Part shown: positions 1 to 12,244 of the stretch, one piece after another | How the letters are laid out: each line of letters opens with the position of its first letter | Position numbering within the stretch: position 1 is the first letter of the stretch | Source: Orobanche coerulescens | Taxonomy: Eukaryota > Streptophyta > Magnoliopsida > Lamiales > Orobanchaceae | NCBI GenBank assembly: GCA_033398695.1 | Contig: CM065805.1 | Coordinates: forward strand, 74,430,762 to 74,494,761 | Length of the DNA stretch: 64,000 bases | Direction: 5' to 3' | The notes under the pieces: model-generated | Database searches by the model: none | Seen by the model: the letters and a program-made list of their open reading frames with translations, nothing else | Told to the model about the DNA's origin: nothing | Made by a program: the position numbers and the translations under genes

Positions 1-1955
1 TCATAAGTACAATAGTTGAGTCGAGCCCCACTCAATTTCTCCGAAAAGTACGCAATAGGCCGCTTGCCTTGAATGAGGACCGCCCCAATACCAACTCCAC
101 TAGCATCACACTCCACCTCGAACGGCTGTGCAAAATCGGGTAACGCCAAGATAGGTGCTTCACATAACCTTTCCTTCAACTTTTCGAATTCCCCTTGGGA
201 AGCCCTGCTCCACACAAACAGACCCTTCTTCAAACACTTCGTTATCAGACTCGTTATGGTGCTGAAATCTCGAATGAACCTCCGATAAAAAGAGGCAAGA
301 CCATGGAATGATCTAACTTCAGTTACGGTTTTAGGGGTAGGCCACGGCTTAATAGCTTCAATTTTACCTTGATCAACCGACACTCCATTCTTCGAAACAA
401 CATAGCCAAGAAAAGTTATGCTCTCGACGAGAAACGCACACTTTTCTTTCTTTCCATAAAGCCTTTGAGACCTAAGAGTCTCGAATACTTGCCGTAGATC
501 CCCGAGATGCTCCTACACCGACCGACTATAAACCAAAATATCATTCAAATAAACAACCACAAATCTGCCCAAAAATGACTTAAGTACTTCGTTCATCAAA
601 TGCATGAAAGTACTCGGGGCATTCATAAGTCCAAATAGCATGACGGTCCACTCATACATCCCATGCTTAGTTCTGAAAGCCGTCTTCCATTCATCTCCCT
701 CCCGCATACGAATCTGGTGATAACCACTTCGCAAATCAGCTTTAGAAAAGACCATCGAGCCATGTAGCTCGTCCAACATATCATCAAGCCTTGGCATCGG
801 GAATCAATACTTGATCGTTATGTTATTCACAGCCCGGCTATCGATACACATCCGCCAAGATCCATCCTTTTTAGGAACAAGTAGAACCGGAACCGCACAT
901 GGACTTAAACTTTCTCGAACATACCCGTGGCTCATTAGTTCTTCAATCTGCTTCTGAAGTTCCTTCGTTTCCTCAGGATTACACCAATAGGTAGCCTTAT
1001 TCGGAAGAGGTCGGTATAAGGTCGATTTGATGCTCAATTCCACGAATTGGCAGCAAACCCGACTGCAATTCTTCAGGGAAGAGGTCCGAGAACTCATGTA
1101 ATAAGTCGGCCACTGTATACTCGTTTTTCGCTACCACGAAATCATCTCGAGTCTCCTTTATCACCAGCATGTAAACACGCTCACCACTCTCCATAGCGTG
1201 TTCAACTTCCCTCTTTCTAGCGAACATGGTGAGGTTCAGCTTTTCCCCTCGTTTGGCACTCATGGAATGGATAGCTTGAGGTGACATCAGCTTCAACACG
1301 ATTTTCTTTCCCTTATCTCGCAACTCGTATTCGTTACTCCTATCCCGATGCAAAACATCCCTATCAAATAACCAAGGACATCCCAAAAGTATGTGACAAG
1401 CATCCATCGGAATCACATCACATAATATCTCATCACGATATGACCCCATTGCCAATCCGACCCGTACTTGCTTTGAAACCCTCACCTTACTTCTGTCATC
1501 AAGCCAATGTAAAGCATATGGCTTAGGGTGAGCTGTGGTGATTATCCCAAGCTTCGTCACCATTTCACTCAAAGCTACGTTGGTGTAACTCCCTCCGTCA
1601 ATAATCAAACTACACCACTTATCTCTAACTTGGCACTTCGTATGGAATATTTGGTCCCGTTGTTCTGACTCGCTTGGAACCGACTTGGATTGCAAAGTGC
1701 GAAGGACCAAGGTTGTATCGTAATTTGGAGCATCGTAAGCCTCATAATCACCTTCTTCTTCGCCTCCCAAATCAAATACATCACCTAACCTTTCTACTTC
1801 TTCCTCGTCTAACAATTCCTCTGTGGCTGCGAGAGCCTCTCTCAACGTCACGACTTGCTTATTCGGACAAGTGTTTTGATAACGTCCAAAACCTTGACAT
1901 TTAAAACAGCGCACCTTCGATAGACTCGTCTCTTTATTCGCACTCGGAGCCTTAG
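1..1955 (-). pseudogene. G1 gag C-terminus, protease, RT and start of RNase H (broken)
   Basis: Read on the minus strand, 1955 to about 1000 holds a zinc knuckle (about 1868-1907) followed by an aspartic-protease region with IIDGGS near 1590. RT follows (about 1000-300) with [16 protein letters not shown] and [11 protein letters not shown], then the start of RNase H (about 250-1). Several parts are damaged. The knuckle reads CFKCQGFGRYQNTC, so the zinc-binding His seen in G2 and G3 is Arg. The RT active site reads YLNDIL instead of YLDDIL (Asn codon at 543-545), removing a catalytic Asp. A stop and frame changes lie near 800 and 510. These are inactivating by family knowledge. The copy is dead. 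Confidence 0.85.
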
Positions 1956-3374
1956 TGTAGGTCACAAGTCGTCCAGGAACAAGTCTAGAGGGGGGGGGGG
2001 GGTTAATAGACTTGTTGAAACTCTTGAACTCTTTTTCCGAAGAGTGAGTTTCTTCAGCTGATAGTCAAACAAATGACTTGGAGTCGTTTGTTCTTGGATA
2101 AGTGCGGAAGTCAGCTGATGACGAATATAAATTAATCTTAATGAAACACTTAACAATGTATGCAGCAGTTAGAGTATGATGCAGTAAAACAAGAAATAAC
2201 ACAGCGATTATAGTGGTCTCAGAGGTGGGGTAATCCTCTACTAATCCACTTTTCTCCAAACCAGTTGGAGATGAATTCACTATAATTTTCAACCAGTGAT
2301 AAATATTACAGTGATTCACTACACACTACAACAGCTTCCAACCAGTGGAATTCCGTGCCGTTGTACACACACTTGACTGCCTTGCACCTCTTGATCCTCG
2401 ATCCTCGGATGCCTTTACAGTCTCTTACTTCAACCAGTGAAGTACCCCGTACTCAAGATTTATACACAAGAGTGTTTGTCTTCTCCAACTTAAGAGCTTC
2501 CTTGAATATGAACTTTTTGGATCTGCTCTTTTCACGATGCTATTTGATTGCTTGAGATTTCTTTGTTTGCTTTGATCGCTAGAGTATATGTTCGCACCGG
2601 TGTTTGCTCAGTTTCAAATCTTCAGATATATATAGCTCAGATCTTCTGAGCTTCTTCCTTGTAGCCGTTGCAAATCTGAACAAATCCGTCCGTTGGAGGG
2701 AGACTTCATTGTTTAATCTTTTTTTGAACGTTGCAAGGCTGGATTCCCATTATTTAATTTTATCTTCCGACCGTTGTGAGGACTTCTGCATGTGAGCGCC
2801 GAATCTTTTGAATATAAAAGGATTAAAGTCTTCACGGTGGGTCAGGATGATTTAAATAAATCATATCTCTTGCGGGAATCACTCCAATTTGTCTCTTCAC
2901 GTTGCATGTGAGCTTTCCGTAATATTTGACTTTTCAAAGCATGCTGACGTGGACTTGGAGTACTAGGCTGTAGTTGAGTAGACTGATGTGCAGCTTACAT
3001 CTCTGCAGGTAGGTCTTCTCGGCTGTTCACTGTTTGTGACTTGTCTGCTCAGGTGACTTCCCTGAGGTACCTCGGCTGCAGTCTGGTCAAACTTCTCTGA
3101 TAAATTTTAGTTGACCAGGGCTACTCTGATTGGAGTCGGCTGTACTTCTCTGATGGACTAGACTGTACTTTAGTACTTAGCCGATTTTCAGCCTAACTAA
3201 CTTTGGCCTATAGAAGACACTCATTTGGTTCTTCTTTACATTTTGCCAATTTTATACTTAACATATTTTGGCTTATGGAAGATACTCATTTGGTTCTTCC
3301 TTACATTTTGCCAATTAATAAACATTTGATTTTAAATTAATGACATCATCAAAATCTAACAAGTATTCCTAACA
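1956..3374 (-). repeat. C1 3' LTR
   Basis: This 1,419-bp LTR pairs with 22515-23926. It begins TGTAGGTCAC and ends CCTAACA on the plus strand and contains a run of about 14 G near 1989-2002. A TATATATA at 2627-2634 (minus strand) is the candidate promoter. Short ORFs inside are not conserved coding. Confidence 0.95.
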
Positions 3375-3389
3375 AATTCCCCCTATTTT
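3375..3389 (-). other. C1 polypurine tract
   Basis: The minus strand reads AAAATAGGGGGAATT directly before the 3' LTR. This is where plus-strand DNA synthesis would be primed. The rest of 3390-3592 is A/T-rich non-coding sequence between the last ORF and the tract. Confidence 0.7.
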
Positions 3390-3592
3390 GATGATGGCAA
3401 AACTAAGTAAGAAATCAAATGGCCAAGTCTGCACTTAAGTGCGAGACAAAACTGAAATCAGTCTAATATTGAGACAACTGGAAAATTGTCATTCAACAGA
3501 CTGTTCATAAAATTTTCTGACTTATCATTGAAATTATACAAGAATGTTTTAAGTACAGAAAATAAAATTACATGTAAGAAAAATAACTAAGG

Positions 3593-4690
3593 TCATCTGC
3601 CTCTTCCTCTGCCTCTCCGAGTAGGCTGGTTGGCAGGCTTGAATGGTTTGGCTCCGATAGGTCTTACCTTGACTAGAGCAAGGCCATATTTTCTTTTCAC
3701 CACGAGTGCTGCGAAATCCTGCTCCTGCTGAGATCTGAATCTGTTCTCAAGGCACACTAGCTTGATTTCCTTCTGAAGTTGTAGCTCATCAAGTTCACCA
3801 TCCATGCGGATTGGTGCTTCTTCAGCTCTGAACAAGGGAATCATAGGAAATGCATTTTGCTCCTTAGCGTACTTCTTCAGAACAGCCCAAAGCTTAGGAT
3901 GAACTTCTTCCATCCAGTTTATGAAAATCTCCTGTGGGGAGAGTTTGTCATCTTGAAGTAGTTCCCAGACATAATAGTCTCTGATGAACCTCTTCCTAGC
4001 AGCTCCCCACATTTCAAGAGCTTCAAATGGGCAGAAATCCTCAACAAACCATAGCTCCAACCCTTCCCATTCTAGAGTAGGTTCAAAGCCGCTTCTGGTC
4101 CTTCTTCTTTTTCCTACAGGCTGGTCAGCCTGGTCTTCTCGATCTACAGCTTCCTTCCTCTTTAGGCTAGAGGGTCCTTCAATCTGAGGGACATCTTTCT
4201 TCTTCTTACTTATGATTTCTCTTTCTTCCCCCTGAGTCCTCTCTTCCCCCTTTTTGCCAGCATCAATAAGGGTTGTCAACTGTTGTTCCATGCGGCTCAT
4301 CCAATCAGACATGCCAAAAGGCATTCTGTTGTTTGTAGGAGGAGGAGGCTGAGGGATCTCTCTCTGAAGAAGAGTGTCAATCTTGGCATTTATGGTCTGA
4401 AGGTCAGGAGTGACCTGAGTTGACAGCAGCTCTCCAATAGTGTCTCTGACAATTTGCTTGATCAGCTCAGTCATGGTAGGAGATAACTGAGCTGATGGGG
4501 AGTGTTCTCCTGAACCTTCTGCAAGAGAACCACTAGACTGCAGGCTCCTAGCTGCAGCAGGTAGGTCAGATTGTGTTTTCTCCGGGGTCCCTGACGTGGA
4601 GTCTTCTGCTAGCTCTGCATCTAGGCTGGTGTACCTGGCAGGTACAACAATCCTATCTGCAGCTTCATGAGTTGCCTCTGGCTCTGGCTC
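3593..4690 (-). pseudogene. C1 post-pol ORF, C-terminal half (separated by T1)
   Basis: This open stretch of about 365 codons follows the T1 insertion on the minus strand and is in frame with the acidic region on the other side of T1 (14656 onward); only the ATG at 4708 comes from the T1 LTR. It holds a Ser/Glu-rich start, a helical segment (about 4470-4250), a Lys/Arg-rich stretch KKKKD to KRRRTR (about 4210-4090), a conserved-looking globular block (about 4070-3720), and a basic end RRGRGRGR. I see no signal peptide or membrane segment, so a classic envelope role is not supported. The RG-rich tail suggests nucleic-acid binding (inference). Function unknown. Confidence 0.7.
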
Positions 4691-4695
4691 TTTGG

Positions 4696-7081
4696 TGTAA
4701 CACCCCAAACTAGGCGGATATTACAGTGCCGTGGACCCCCGACTGGGACCCACCAGGCGAATGAAAATGAATGAATTACACAGGTAAATGTAGTACCGAA
4801 CCACATTACAACATCAATTACTCCGACGAGGAGTTTTATACAACACACCCAGGATAAAATAGAATACATGTGTATTTTATGTGACGATAAAATACACAAC
4901 ACTGAATGAAATGAGCATTCAAACGGAATGTCTGCAGCGGAATAAATAAAGGAAACACAAATGGTGAATAAATGATCGCAATTTGGGGCCCCCTACTAGT
5001 ATCACAGGACTCCTCGCCGTCACCATGCTCTCCCGTGCCTTAGCCTTGCCATGACTAAACAGCAGATCCCCAACGGGCCGATTACAGAACAACAATCCTC
5101 AAGGGTTGAAAATACACAATCATGATATATACGAAATTATGAATTATTCTCAAAACATACGCAATCAAACATGCTATATGAATCGACTAATCGATGCGGC
5201 TCAAAGGAATGGCGCCACACTACGCCCGGGATGGAAATGTGTCCGTGCACAAGCCACCAACGATCAAACACGCGTGGTCTTGTACCTGTCAGTCTCACGA
5301 GCAATCGACTCGTGTGCACACCCAATGTGAGGCCGCCAACCAACACACGACTATAATGTGCCCGACATGAAAATCCTACACATACCAACCGCACGCCAAG
5401 ATGACCGGAATGCCACAATATGACAAAAGTGACAATGAAAATGAATAATGACTCACCAAGATTGAATGATGGTGAAATGAATGATAGCTCAATGAAATGA
5501 TCGGAACCGTCGTTCCTTATGGTAGGTGATTAATTGACAATGACGAGCTTTGATACGATTAATACAATGATGAATGAGTTATGATTATGAATGACCAACG
5601 ACAAAAGTAATGAATATCCTTTTAACCGAGTAAGAATTAACTTACTCAATACCGATGATGAATGTCCGTCCACGAACAACGTCCTATATGAAATATCGGT
5701 CTCGAACAACCTTGAATAACACAATTACCAATAATCCGATCATTACGCAAATCAAAAGCGATCATAAACGACTCAAACATCGACACAACGATATCCGAGT
5801 TCGAATGAATCGAAACCAACTCCAAGATGAGTATTTCAAACCATCAAAACGCTTTCAAGGATATCAATAATCCATTAGGAATCCATAACTCATGATTACA
5901 ACAACATCAATCGGAAAATCCCCAATTAACCAAGTCAACCCCAAGGTTTCTTGGAATAATTCCGAAAATAACCGTTAAAATCCGTAGGAATATATTTATC
6001 AAGTTAGATAATCCATAACTAACATATTCCAATGATAATCCAAGCTTACGAAGAAATCGGAAGGAAAACCCAAAAATCCAAATTCTAGATCCAAGAGTTT
6101 AATACCTTTGATTCGATGTGATGAAGATGATGAAATGATGATCAATCGAAAGATGAGCTTGAAAATGATGATTGATGATTACACCTCGAAGAATCCTCTC
6201 CGAAACGCTCGAAATCGCCCAAAACTACCGAAGGAATGAAATGAGATGGGAAATGACGAACTCGACTAAACTGTCAATTTATACTACCCATGTTAGCGTG
6301 CGCTAGCCCTTGTGCATAGCGTGCGCTAACGTGTAATTTGGGTAGTCCGGTAACCCTGTCCGAACACGGTAGCGCGCTACGTACCTATTTGTAGCGTGCG
6401 CTACGGCCATATTACTAGCGTGCGCTAATATCCATTGTTAGCGTGCGCTAGCGAAATATTCGACGCCCGATCTTGAGTCCGAAAACCGTCGCCCTCGATC
6501 TAACACCGATAGCGTGCGCTACAACACCGATTAGCGTGCGCTATAATATTGATTGCGTACGCTAAATATAACTCATAGCGTGCGCTATGAATTAATCCGG
6601 TGCGATCCGGTAGCCCGGACTCAACTCGATCCGTCCCTAGCGCTACTCCACACATATAGCGTGCGCTACTACAACCCGTTAGCGCGCTACTCACCACTCG
6701 TAGCGTGCGCTACAATTATTCTCACTGCGCATCCGGTACCTTACGGATCGCGGCCAATAGCCTTAGCGTGCGCTAAAGGCGAGCGGTAGCGTCGCTACCT
6801 ATACCCAATTAGCGTACGCTAAAGGAGTATGTAGCGTGCGCTACCCTCAAGCACGACTTGCAACGAAAATGACAATGATGATAAACACGGCACGAAACTC
6901 CAATCAGTTAGTGATGAATGACGATTGATACACGATACAATTACTCGAATGATGAATACCATGATCGAATCGAGTGATAAATGATCAATAATGAAATTCT
7001 TGAGTACCAATTCTTGAATGATAAATCTTGAATGATAATTACCGAGTGATAATTCTTGAATGATAATTACTGGGTATTACA
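4696..7081 (-). repeat. T1 3' LTR
   Basis: This 2,386-bp LTR pairs with 12245-14650. On the minus strand, about 17 copies of TAGCGTGCGCTA and close variants fill 6843-6294, directly followed by TATAAAT (6283-6277). It has more small deletions than its partner. Confidence 0.95.
6294..6843 (-). repeat. T1 3' LTR array of TAGCGTGCGCTA motifs
   Basis: A 12-bp motif with inverted 5-bp arms (TAGCG and CGCTA around TG) recurs at irregular spacing of about 20-60 bp, always in the same orientation. Some copies have lost bases (TAGCGTCGCTAC, TAGCGCGCTAC). The array sits upstream of the candidate TATA box. Confidence 0.9.
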
Positions 7082-7083
7082 TA

Positions 7084-7097
7084 CACCCCCCCTTAAA
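7084..7097 (-). other. T1 polypurine tract
   Basis: The minus strand reads TTAAGGGGGGGTGT beside the 3' LTR. T2 has the same tract at 58579-58594. Confidence 0.75.
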
Positions 7098-8541
7098 AGA
7101 GTTTCGTCCCCGAAACTAAGGGTCAAACAACTCGGGATAACTCTCCCGCATACTATCCTCGGTTTCCCAAGTAGCCTCTTCGACTCCGTGTCTAGACCAC
7201 TGAATTTTAACCAAAGGAATCGTCTTATTCCTCAACCGTTTGATTCGCCGCTCTAAAACTCGTATAGGACGTTCCTCATATGAATGATCGTCGGCGATCT
7301 CGATTTCATCGAATCAAGTATGTGACTCGGGTCGGCAACATACTTCCGCAATCGAGAGACATGAAACACATTATGAATTCGGCTCAACGCCGGAGGTAAA
7401 GCCAATCGATAAGCTAACTCGCCTACTCGATCCAAAATCTCAAACGGTCCAATGAATCTCGGACTCAATTTCCCCCTCTTCCCAAAACGGAAGATACCAC
7501 GACTGGGATACCTTGACCAACACGTGGTCACCTGTCTCGAACTCTAATGGTCGACGACGGTTATCCGCATATGATTTCGCCGACTCGGCGGTCAACAAAC
7601 GACTCGATCAAAGCTACCTTCTCACGGGCTATAAGCATATCGGGCTCGGTGCCGATTAATTACGATAAGTCGTCCCAACACAACGGAGATCGACAACGGC
7701 GACCATACAAGGCCTCGTAAGGTGCCATCTTGATCGAAGCATGCCAACTATTATACGTGAACTCGATCAATGGTAGTTGGGCTTCCCAATCGTCTTTCCA
7801 ATCGAGGACGCATGCCCTCAACATGTCCTCTAATGTCCGAATGGTCCTCTCGATTGCCCGTCGGACCGAGGATGAAAAGCGGTGCGAGATTAAGCCGAGT
7901 TCCCATAGCGCGATGAATCGATTTCCAAAAGTGCGACACAAACCGTCCGTCACGATCGGAAACGATACTTTTAGAGTACCGTGCGATCGACTATCTCTTT
8001 AATGAACAACGGGCAAGTCTCTCGGGACCCCACGTATCCTTGATCTCAAGGAAATGAGCTGATTTGGTTAAGCGGTCCACGATCACCCAGATCGTGTTCA
8101 TGCCACGACGACTCGTCGGCAAACTCGTGATGAAATCCATAGAAATGTCTTCCCATTTCCACTCGGGAATAGGAAGAGGTTTCAGCATACCCTTGACGGC
8201 CGATGTTCAATCTTAACTTGTTTTAAGCATCTCGAAACAAATTCTGCGACTTCTCGCTTCATATTACTCCACCAGTAATTTTGTTTCAAGTCCTTGTACA
8301 TCTTGCTAGACCCCGGATGAACAGAATAAGGGGTAGCATGAGCTTCTCTCAAAATAGAGTTTTTCAACTCGTCGATCGCCGGTACGCACAACCGATTCTT
8401 GAACCTCAAAAGTCCATCCTCGTGGACCACAAATCCAGGTTCTTTCCCCTGAGCCACATCCTCTCGGATGCGCAACAATGATGGGTCCGAACCCTGATTC
8501 TCTCGGATTTCCTCCTCGAGTGACGATGAAATCTCTAACAT
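7098..8541 (-). pseudogene. T1 integrase and chromodomain (broken)
   Basis: Minus-strand order: zinc-binding HHCC region (8541-8182, ILREAHATPYSVHPGSSKMYKDLKQ), core (8188-7991, [26 protein letters not shown]), second half of the core (7953-7660, TLEDMLRACVLDWKDDWEAQLPL, PYEALYGRRCRSP), C-terminal domain (7531-7253, [35 protein letters not shown]), and a chromodomain in the last 150 bp (YEF to the stop at about 7115). The Arg codon lost to TGA in T2 is intact here. At least four frame changes break the protein. Chromodomains of this family bind marked histone H3 to guide insertion (family knowledge). Confidence 0.85.
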
Positions 8542-9256
8542 ACAAAGCTGCCCCTGAACTCGCTGAAGCCAGACCTCGATCTCGGGTCTAAGGAATTCCT
8601 GCTGAAGCTCCTTACGAATCTGTTAAACGGGTAAGCATCTGCTCTGAACGGACTTACGACTCAAGGCGTCGCGACAACATTCGCCTTGCCGGGTGATAAA
8701 GGATCTCGATATCATAATCTTTGATTAATTCCAACCACCGCCTTCGCGCATATTTAACTCCTTCGAGTAAATATATACTTTAAGCTCTTATGATCGGTGA
8801 ATATCGGAGTAACGCCATAAAGATAATGACGCCAAATTTTCAAAGTGAACACCACGGTGCTAGCTCCAGTCGTGGGTCGGATAATTAATCTCGTAAGGTC
8901 TCAATTGCCGTGAAGCATAGGCAATAACCTTCCCGTTACGCATGAGCACACATCCGAGACCACTGTCCGACGCATCACTATAGACCACAAATCCTTCCGT
9001 CCCTGCGGCAAGGAAAGTACAGTCTTGACATCAACCGGCTCTTGAGTTCCTCAAAACTCCGTTGACACGCGTCGGACCACGTGTATTTCTTATCCTTCCG
9101 CAAAGGTTCGTTAAGGGTTGAGCGATTCGAGAAAATCCTCTACAAATCGCCGATAATAACCCGCTAATCCGAGGAAACTTGGATTTCCTTAACATTCTTC
9201 GGAGGTAGCCAATCTCGAATAGCCTCCGTCTTCGAGGATCGACGCGAACTCCGTCT
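8542..9256 (-). pseudogene. T1 RNase H region (broken)
   Basis: The minus strand matches T2 56510-57110 at low level in shifting frames: a [16 protein letters not shown] stretch near 8970 and the H/D motif before a LSRK-like end near 8650. No long open frame remains. Confidence 0.7.
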
Positions 9257-9952
9257 CTATGAAATTACGTGTCCGAGAAACGTCACTTCGGACATCCAAA
9301 ACTCACATTTGGAAAACTTCCCATAAAGTTGTTCTCGCCTCAACACGTCGAGAACTAGATGAAGGTGAGACTCGTGTTCCTCCCGGTCACGAGAATAAAT
9401 CAAAATGTCATCGATGAAGACAACAACAAATCGATCCAAAAAGTCGATGAAGACCCGATTCATTAATTCCATGAATACCGCAGGTGCATTAGTCAATCCA
9501 AACGGCATAACCACAAACTCATAATGACCATAGCGTGTTGAAACGCCGTCCTCGCGATGTCCGACTCTCGAATCCATGGCCGATGATATCCGGATCTTAA
9601 GTCGATCTTGGAAAATCTGAAGCTCCTGAAGTTGATCTAATAGATCATCAATATGGGGTAAGGGATACTTATTCTTGATCGTCACCCTGTTCAACTCCCG
9701 ATAATCAATACATAAGCGGAATGAACCATCCTTCTTCTTGACAAACAACACTGGTGCTCCCCACGGGGACGCACTCGGTCGGATATAACCTTTCTCGAAC
9801 AACTCCTCAAGTTGGTTCTTTAATTCCTGCATTTCGGTCGGGGCCATCCGGTGCCTTCGATATCGGGGACGTACCAGGCTCCAACTCAATCGTGAATTCC
9901 ACATCCCTCTGTGGAGGCAAACCAGGTAACTCGTCTGGAAAAACATCGGCAT
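9257..9952 (-). pseudogene. T1 reverse transcriptase (part open)
   Basis: An open stretch of 231 codons has [41 protein letters not shown] and the active site FIDDILIYS. The palm region between ([19 protein letters not shown]) is shifted relative to T2 ([13 protein letters not shown]), so two compensating frame changes lie near 9620 and 9560. It is recognisable but unlikely to work. Confidence 0.85.
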
Positions 9953-10060
9953 ATTCCCTCACCACCGGAATATCTGTTAACATTACTGATGATTTCTCGG
10001 TTTTGGCCATAAAGCACCAATAACCGACACATCCCTGATTGAGTAATCTTACTGCTTTCA

Positions 10061-10424
10061 TCAAATTAATGACTTTGCGAGCAGTAATGGATTACCTCCC
10101 TGAAACACATATTCAACTCCATCGTCTGAAATGATAGTGACCAAACGCTTTCGGACACTAATGATGGCATCATGACGATCCATCCAATCAATACCCAAGA
10201 TGATGTCGTCCCTCGGTAAATCTACTACGATTAGGTCCGCTGGCCATACACGACCATGGCCAGATCGGACAATTACGAATCTCACGGTTCACGATAATGC
10301 GTCTACCATCGGGTAGGCCAATGACATATGGCTCACAACTAGTAGCACTACCCGCACGTAGTCTACTCAAACATGACTCGGAAATGAATGAATGAGATGC
10401 ACCGGTATCAAAAAGGGTACACAC
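10061..10424 (-). pseudogene. T1 protease region (broken)
   Basis: The minus strand holds [19 protein letters not shown] with a DTG active site (near 10412), then LPDGRR and [13 protein letters not shown] in a second frame. One frame change separates them near 10275. The spacer to RT is 10064-9807. Confidence 0.85.
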
Positions 10425-11776
10425 GAAGTTGAGATAGAATATCGAGTGTACACGAGATCATCCGGCCTCGGGATCATCGGTCTTCTTCATCTCATAAATT
10501 CGGGGCTTGCGGCCCCGAACCGGATGCTCCGTCGATAGCTCTTGGCTCCGCCTTTAGCTCCTGTCGTTTTGAGCGACGCCGAGTGAGTGGCCTGATTACG
10601 CACCTGAATGACACAGGGCTTGAGATGACGCGGAGTGGGTTTAGAGTCCCTACGGCAAAAGCGGGCCCTATGCCCGGCAATCCACCGATTGTGGCACGTG
10701 ATGTTTCGGACACTTGGTGCTGAAATGACCACTGTTCCTCACAGTTGAAACAAGTGATGGCCGAATCGCCGCTCGCGGCGAGATTCCGCGGGTTTAGATG
10801 CCGGGAGGTCGCTCGAGAAAAAGTAGAGCCGCACGTGGTTTCTTGAAAGTGGCACGACTCCGTCAGGCCGATTACGATTCTTGGACTTCTTGCTAGCGAG
10901 ACGAAGGTTCTTTGCTTAGCAATTTCCTTAGTAGTAAGCTCGTAGGTGAGAGCTTTCTCGATGAACTCGGCAGTGGTACAATTATGATTAAGCAATCAAG
11001 TCTCATACGGGGTTTGCCTCTTCTTTGAAATACTTGATCTTGTCCGCTTGAGTGAATGATAGATGAGGCGAACGGAAGAAGTTCTGAAATTTTTCGGCGA
11101 TGGCGAGCGTCATCATCCGCCGAAGGTCGGGAGTGAGTAATTCCGACAACTTGGCCTCCCGAGTGGGGCCGGATAGTACCTCTCCATCATGAGAGTCTTG
11201 AACCGATCCCAAGTACATGTTCCGTCTGTGGGCCTCAACGATAACCACCATGAATGAGCGCTCTTACCGAGATAGTAAGCCGCAATGAAACTTTATGCCC
11301 TTGGGGCAATCCACCATAGCAAATAACTTCTCAAAATGCTCAAGCCGGTGAACAATATCCATGGCTCGGATGAGCCCTCAAAAGGAGGTGGTCGGCGGCG
11401 AGAGATATCGGCGATGATATTGCTTACACCCCTCTCTTGCCTCCGAGGTGGCGGCGGAGGAGCCTGCTGATTTTGATTGACGGAGTTATGCATCGTCTCC
11501 ATCAACCGAGCCATCTGGGTCATTTGGGCCATCATGCCCTGCATAAATGCGAGTGGGTCGACCCGAACACCCTCTGACCGAGCCGTGTCCTGTACGACTC
11601 CCTGACGATGAATGATCGCGTCCGGGTGAGTGAGTGGCGGCGTCATTTGCTCGATGAGTTAGCATTATTCTGGCATTTGCACGTGTATTCGCACGAGTTC
11701 TCGGGATTCGGCCCGCTCCACGGCCTCGTCCTCCACGTCCTCTGCCCGGCCCTTTCCATGCGAAGTGGAAAGTCAT
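10425..11776 (-). pseudogene. T1 gag (broken)
   Basis: Minus-strand pieces: Gly/Arg-rich start (11760-11650, [16 protein letters not shown]), Gln/Pro-rich segment (11646-11400), capsid region (11320-11003), and zinc-knuckle region (10780-10650, where TCFNCEEQ is kept but the second half is shifted). At least five frame changes occur compared with the open Gag of T2. Confidence 0.8.
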
Positions 11777-12244
11777 ATGATGATTATATATCTCGCATGA
11801 GTATCACATTATGATTATATTATGAAATGATGAAAATGAGCATACGCGCTCAAATACAACATTACATGAATGATTGATTGACGTGACATGATTATCGATG
11901 AAGTTCTTGAAATGATTATCTTGGATGAGTTAACAAGATTAATGATCCGATCTTCACGATCAACAACCGAACAATGAAATGAATTGGTGATTAATGAGTT
12001 AACTGGCCGTCGGTCAAAATGACAATGATGATTGAGGATTGTTAATCGATGAATTATGAATGAATGATTTATGCGAGAAATTATACCGTGGCATTAGAAA
12101 TCTTACGATTCTTGGTCCGATTGGCTCGGCTTTTGCACGTGTCACACGTGGCGCGAGAGTCAATGATACTAGTCCGATGACGATGATTTCAAATGAGACA
12201 TGACTTGGAGGGTAGTATTCAAAACCACGCTCCGATACCAACTC
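11777..12244 (-). other. T1 leader and primer-binding site
   Basis: The leader is A/T-rich with no open frame of note. At its end the minus strand reads TGGTATCGGAGC (12229-12240), an initiator-Met tRNA-type site close to the 5' LTR. Confidence 0.8.

Noticed and set aside
1989..2002. Run of about 14 G as a special structure
   Set aside because: It is part of the C1 LTR; the partner LTR has a similar run of different length, so it is a slippage-prone homopolymer.
3593..4708. Host gene for an RG-rich protein
   Set aside because: It lies between C1 RNase H and the C1 3' LTR and joins in frame with the acidic region beyond T1, so it belongs to the element.
5106..5870. Repeated small frames in both T1 LTRs
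   Set aside because: Non-coding LTR sequence; the frames differ between the two LTRs and have no motifs.
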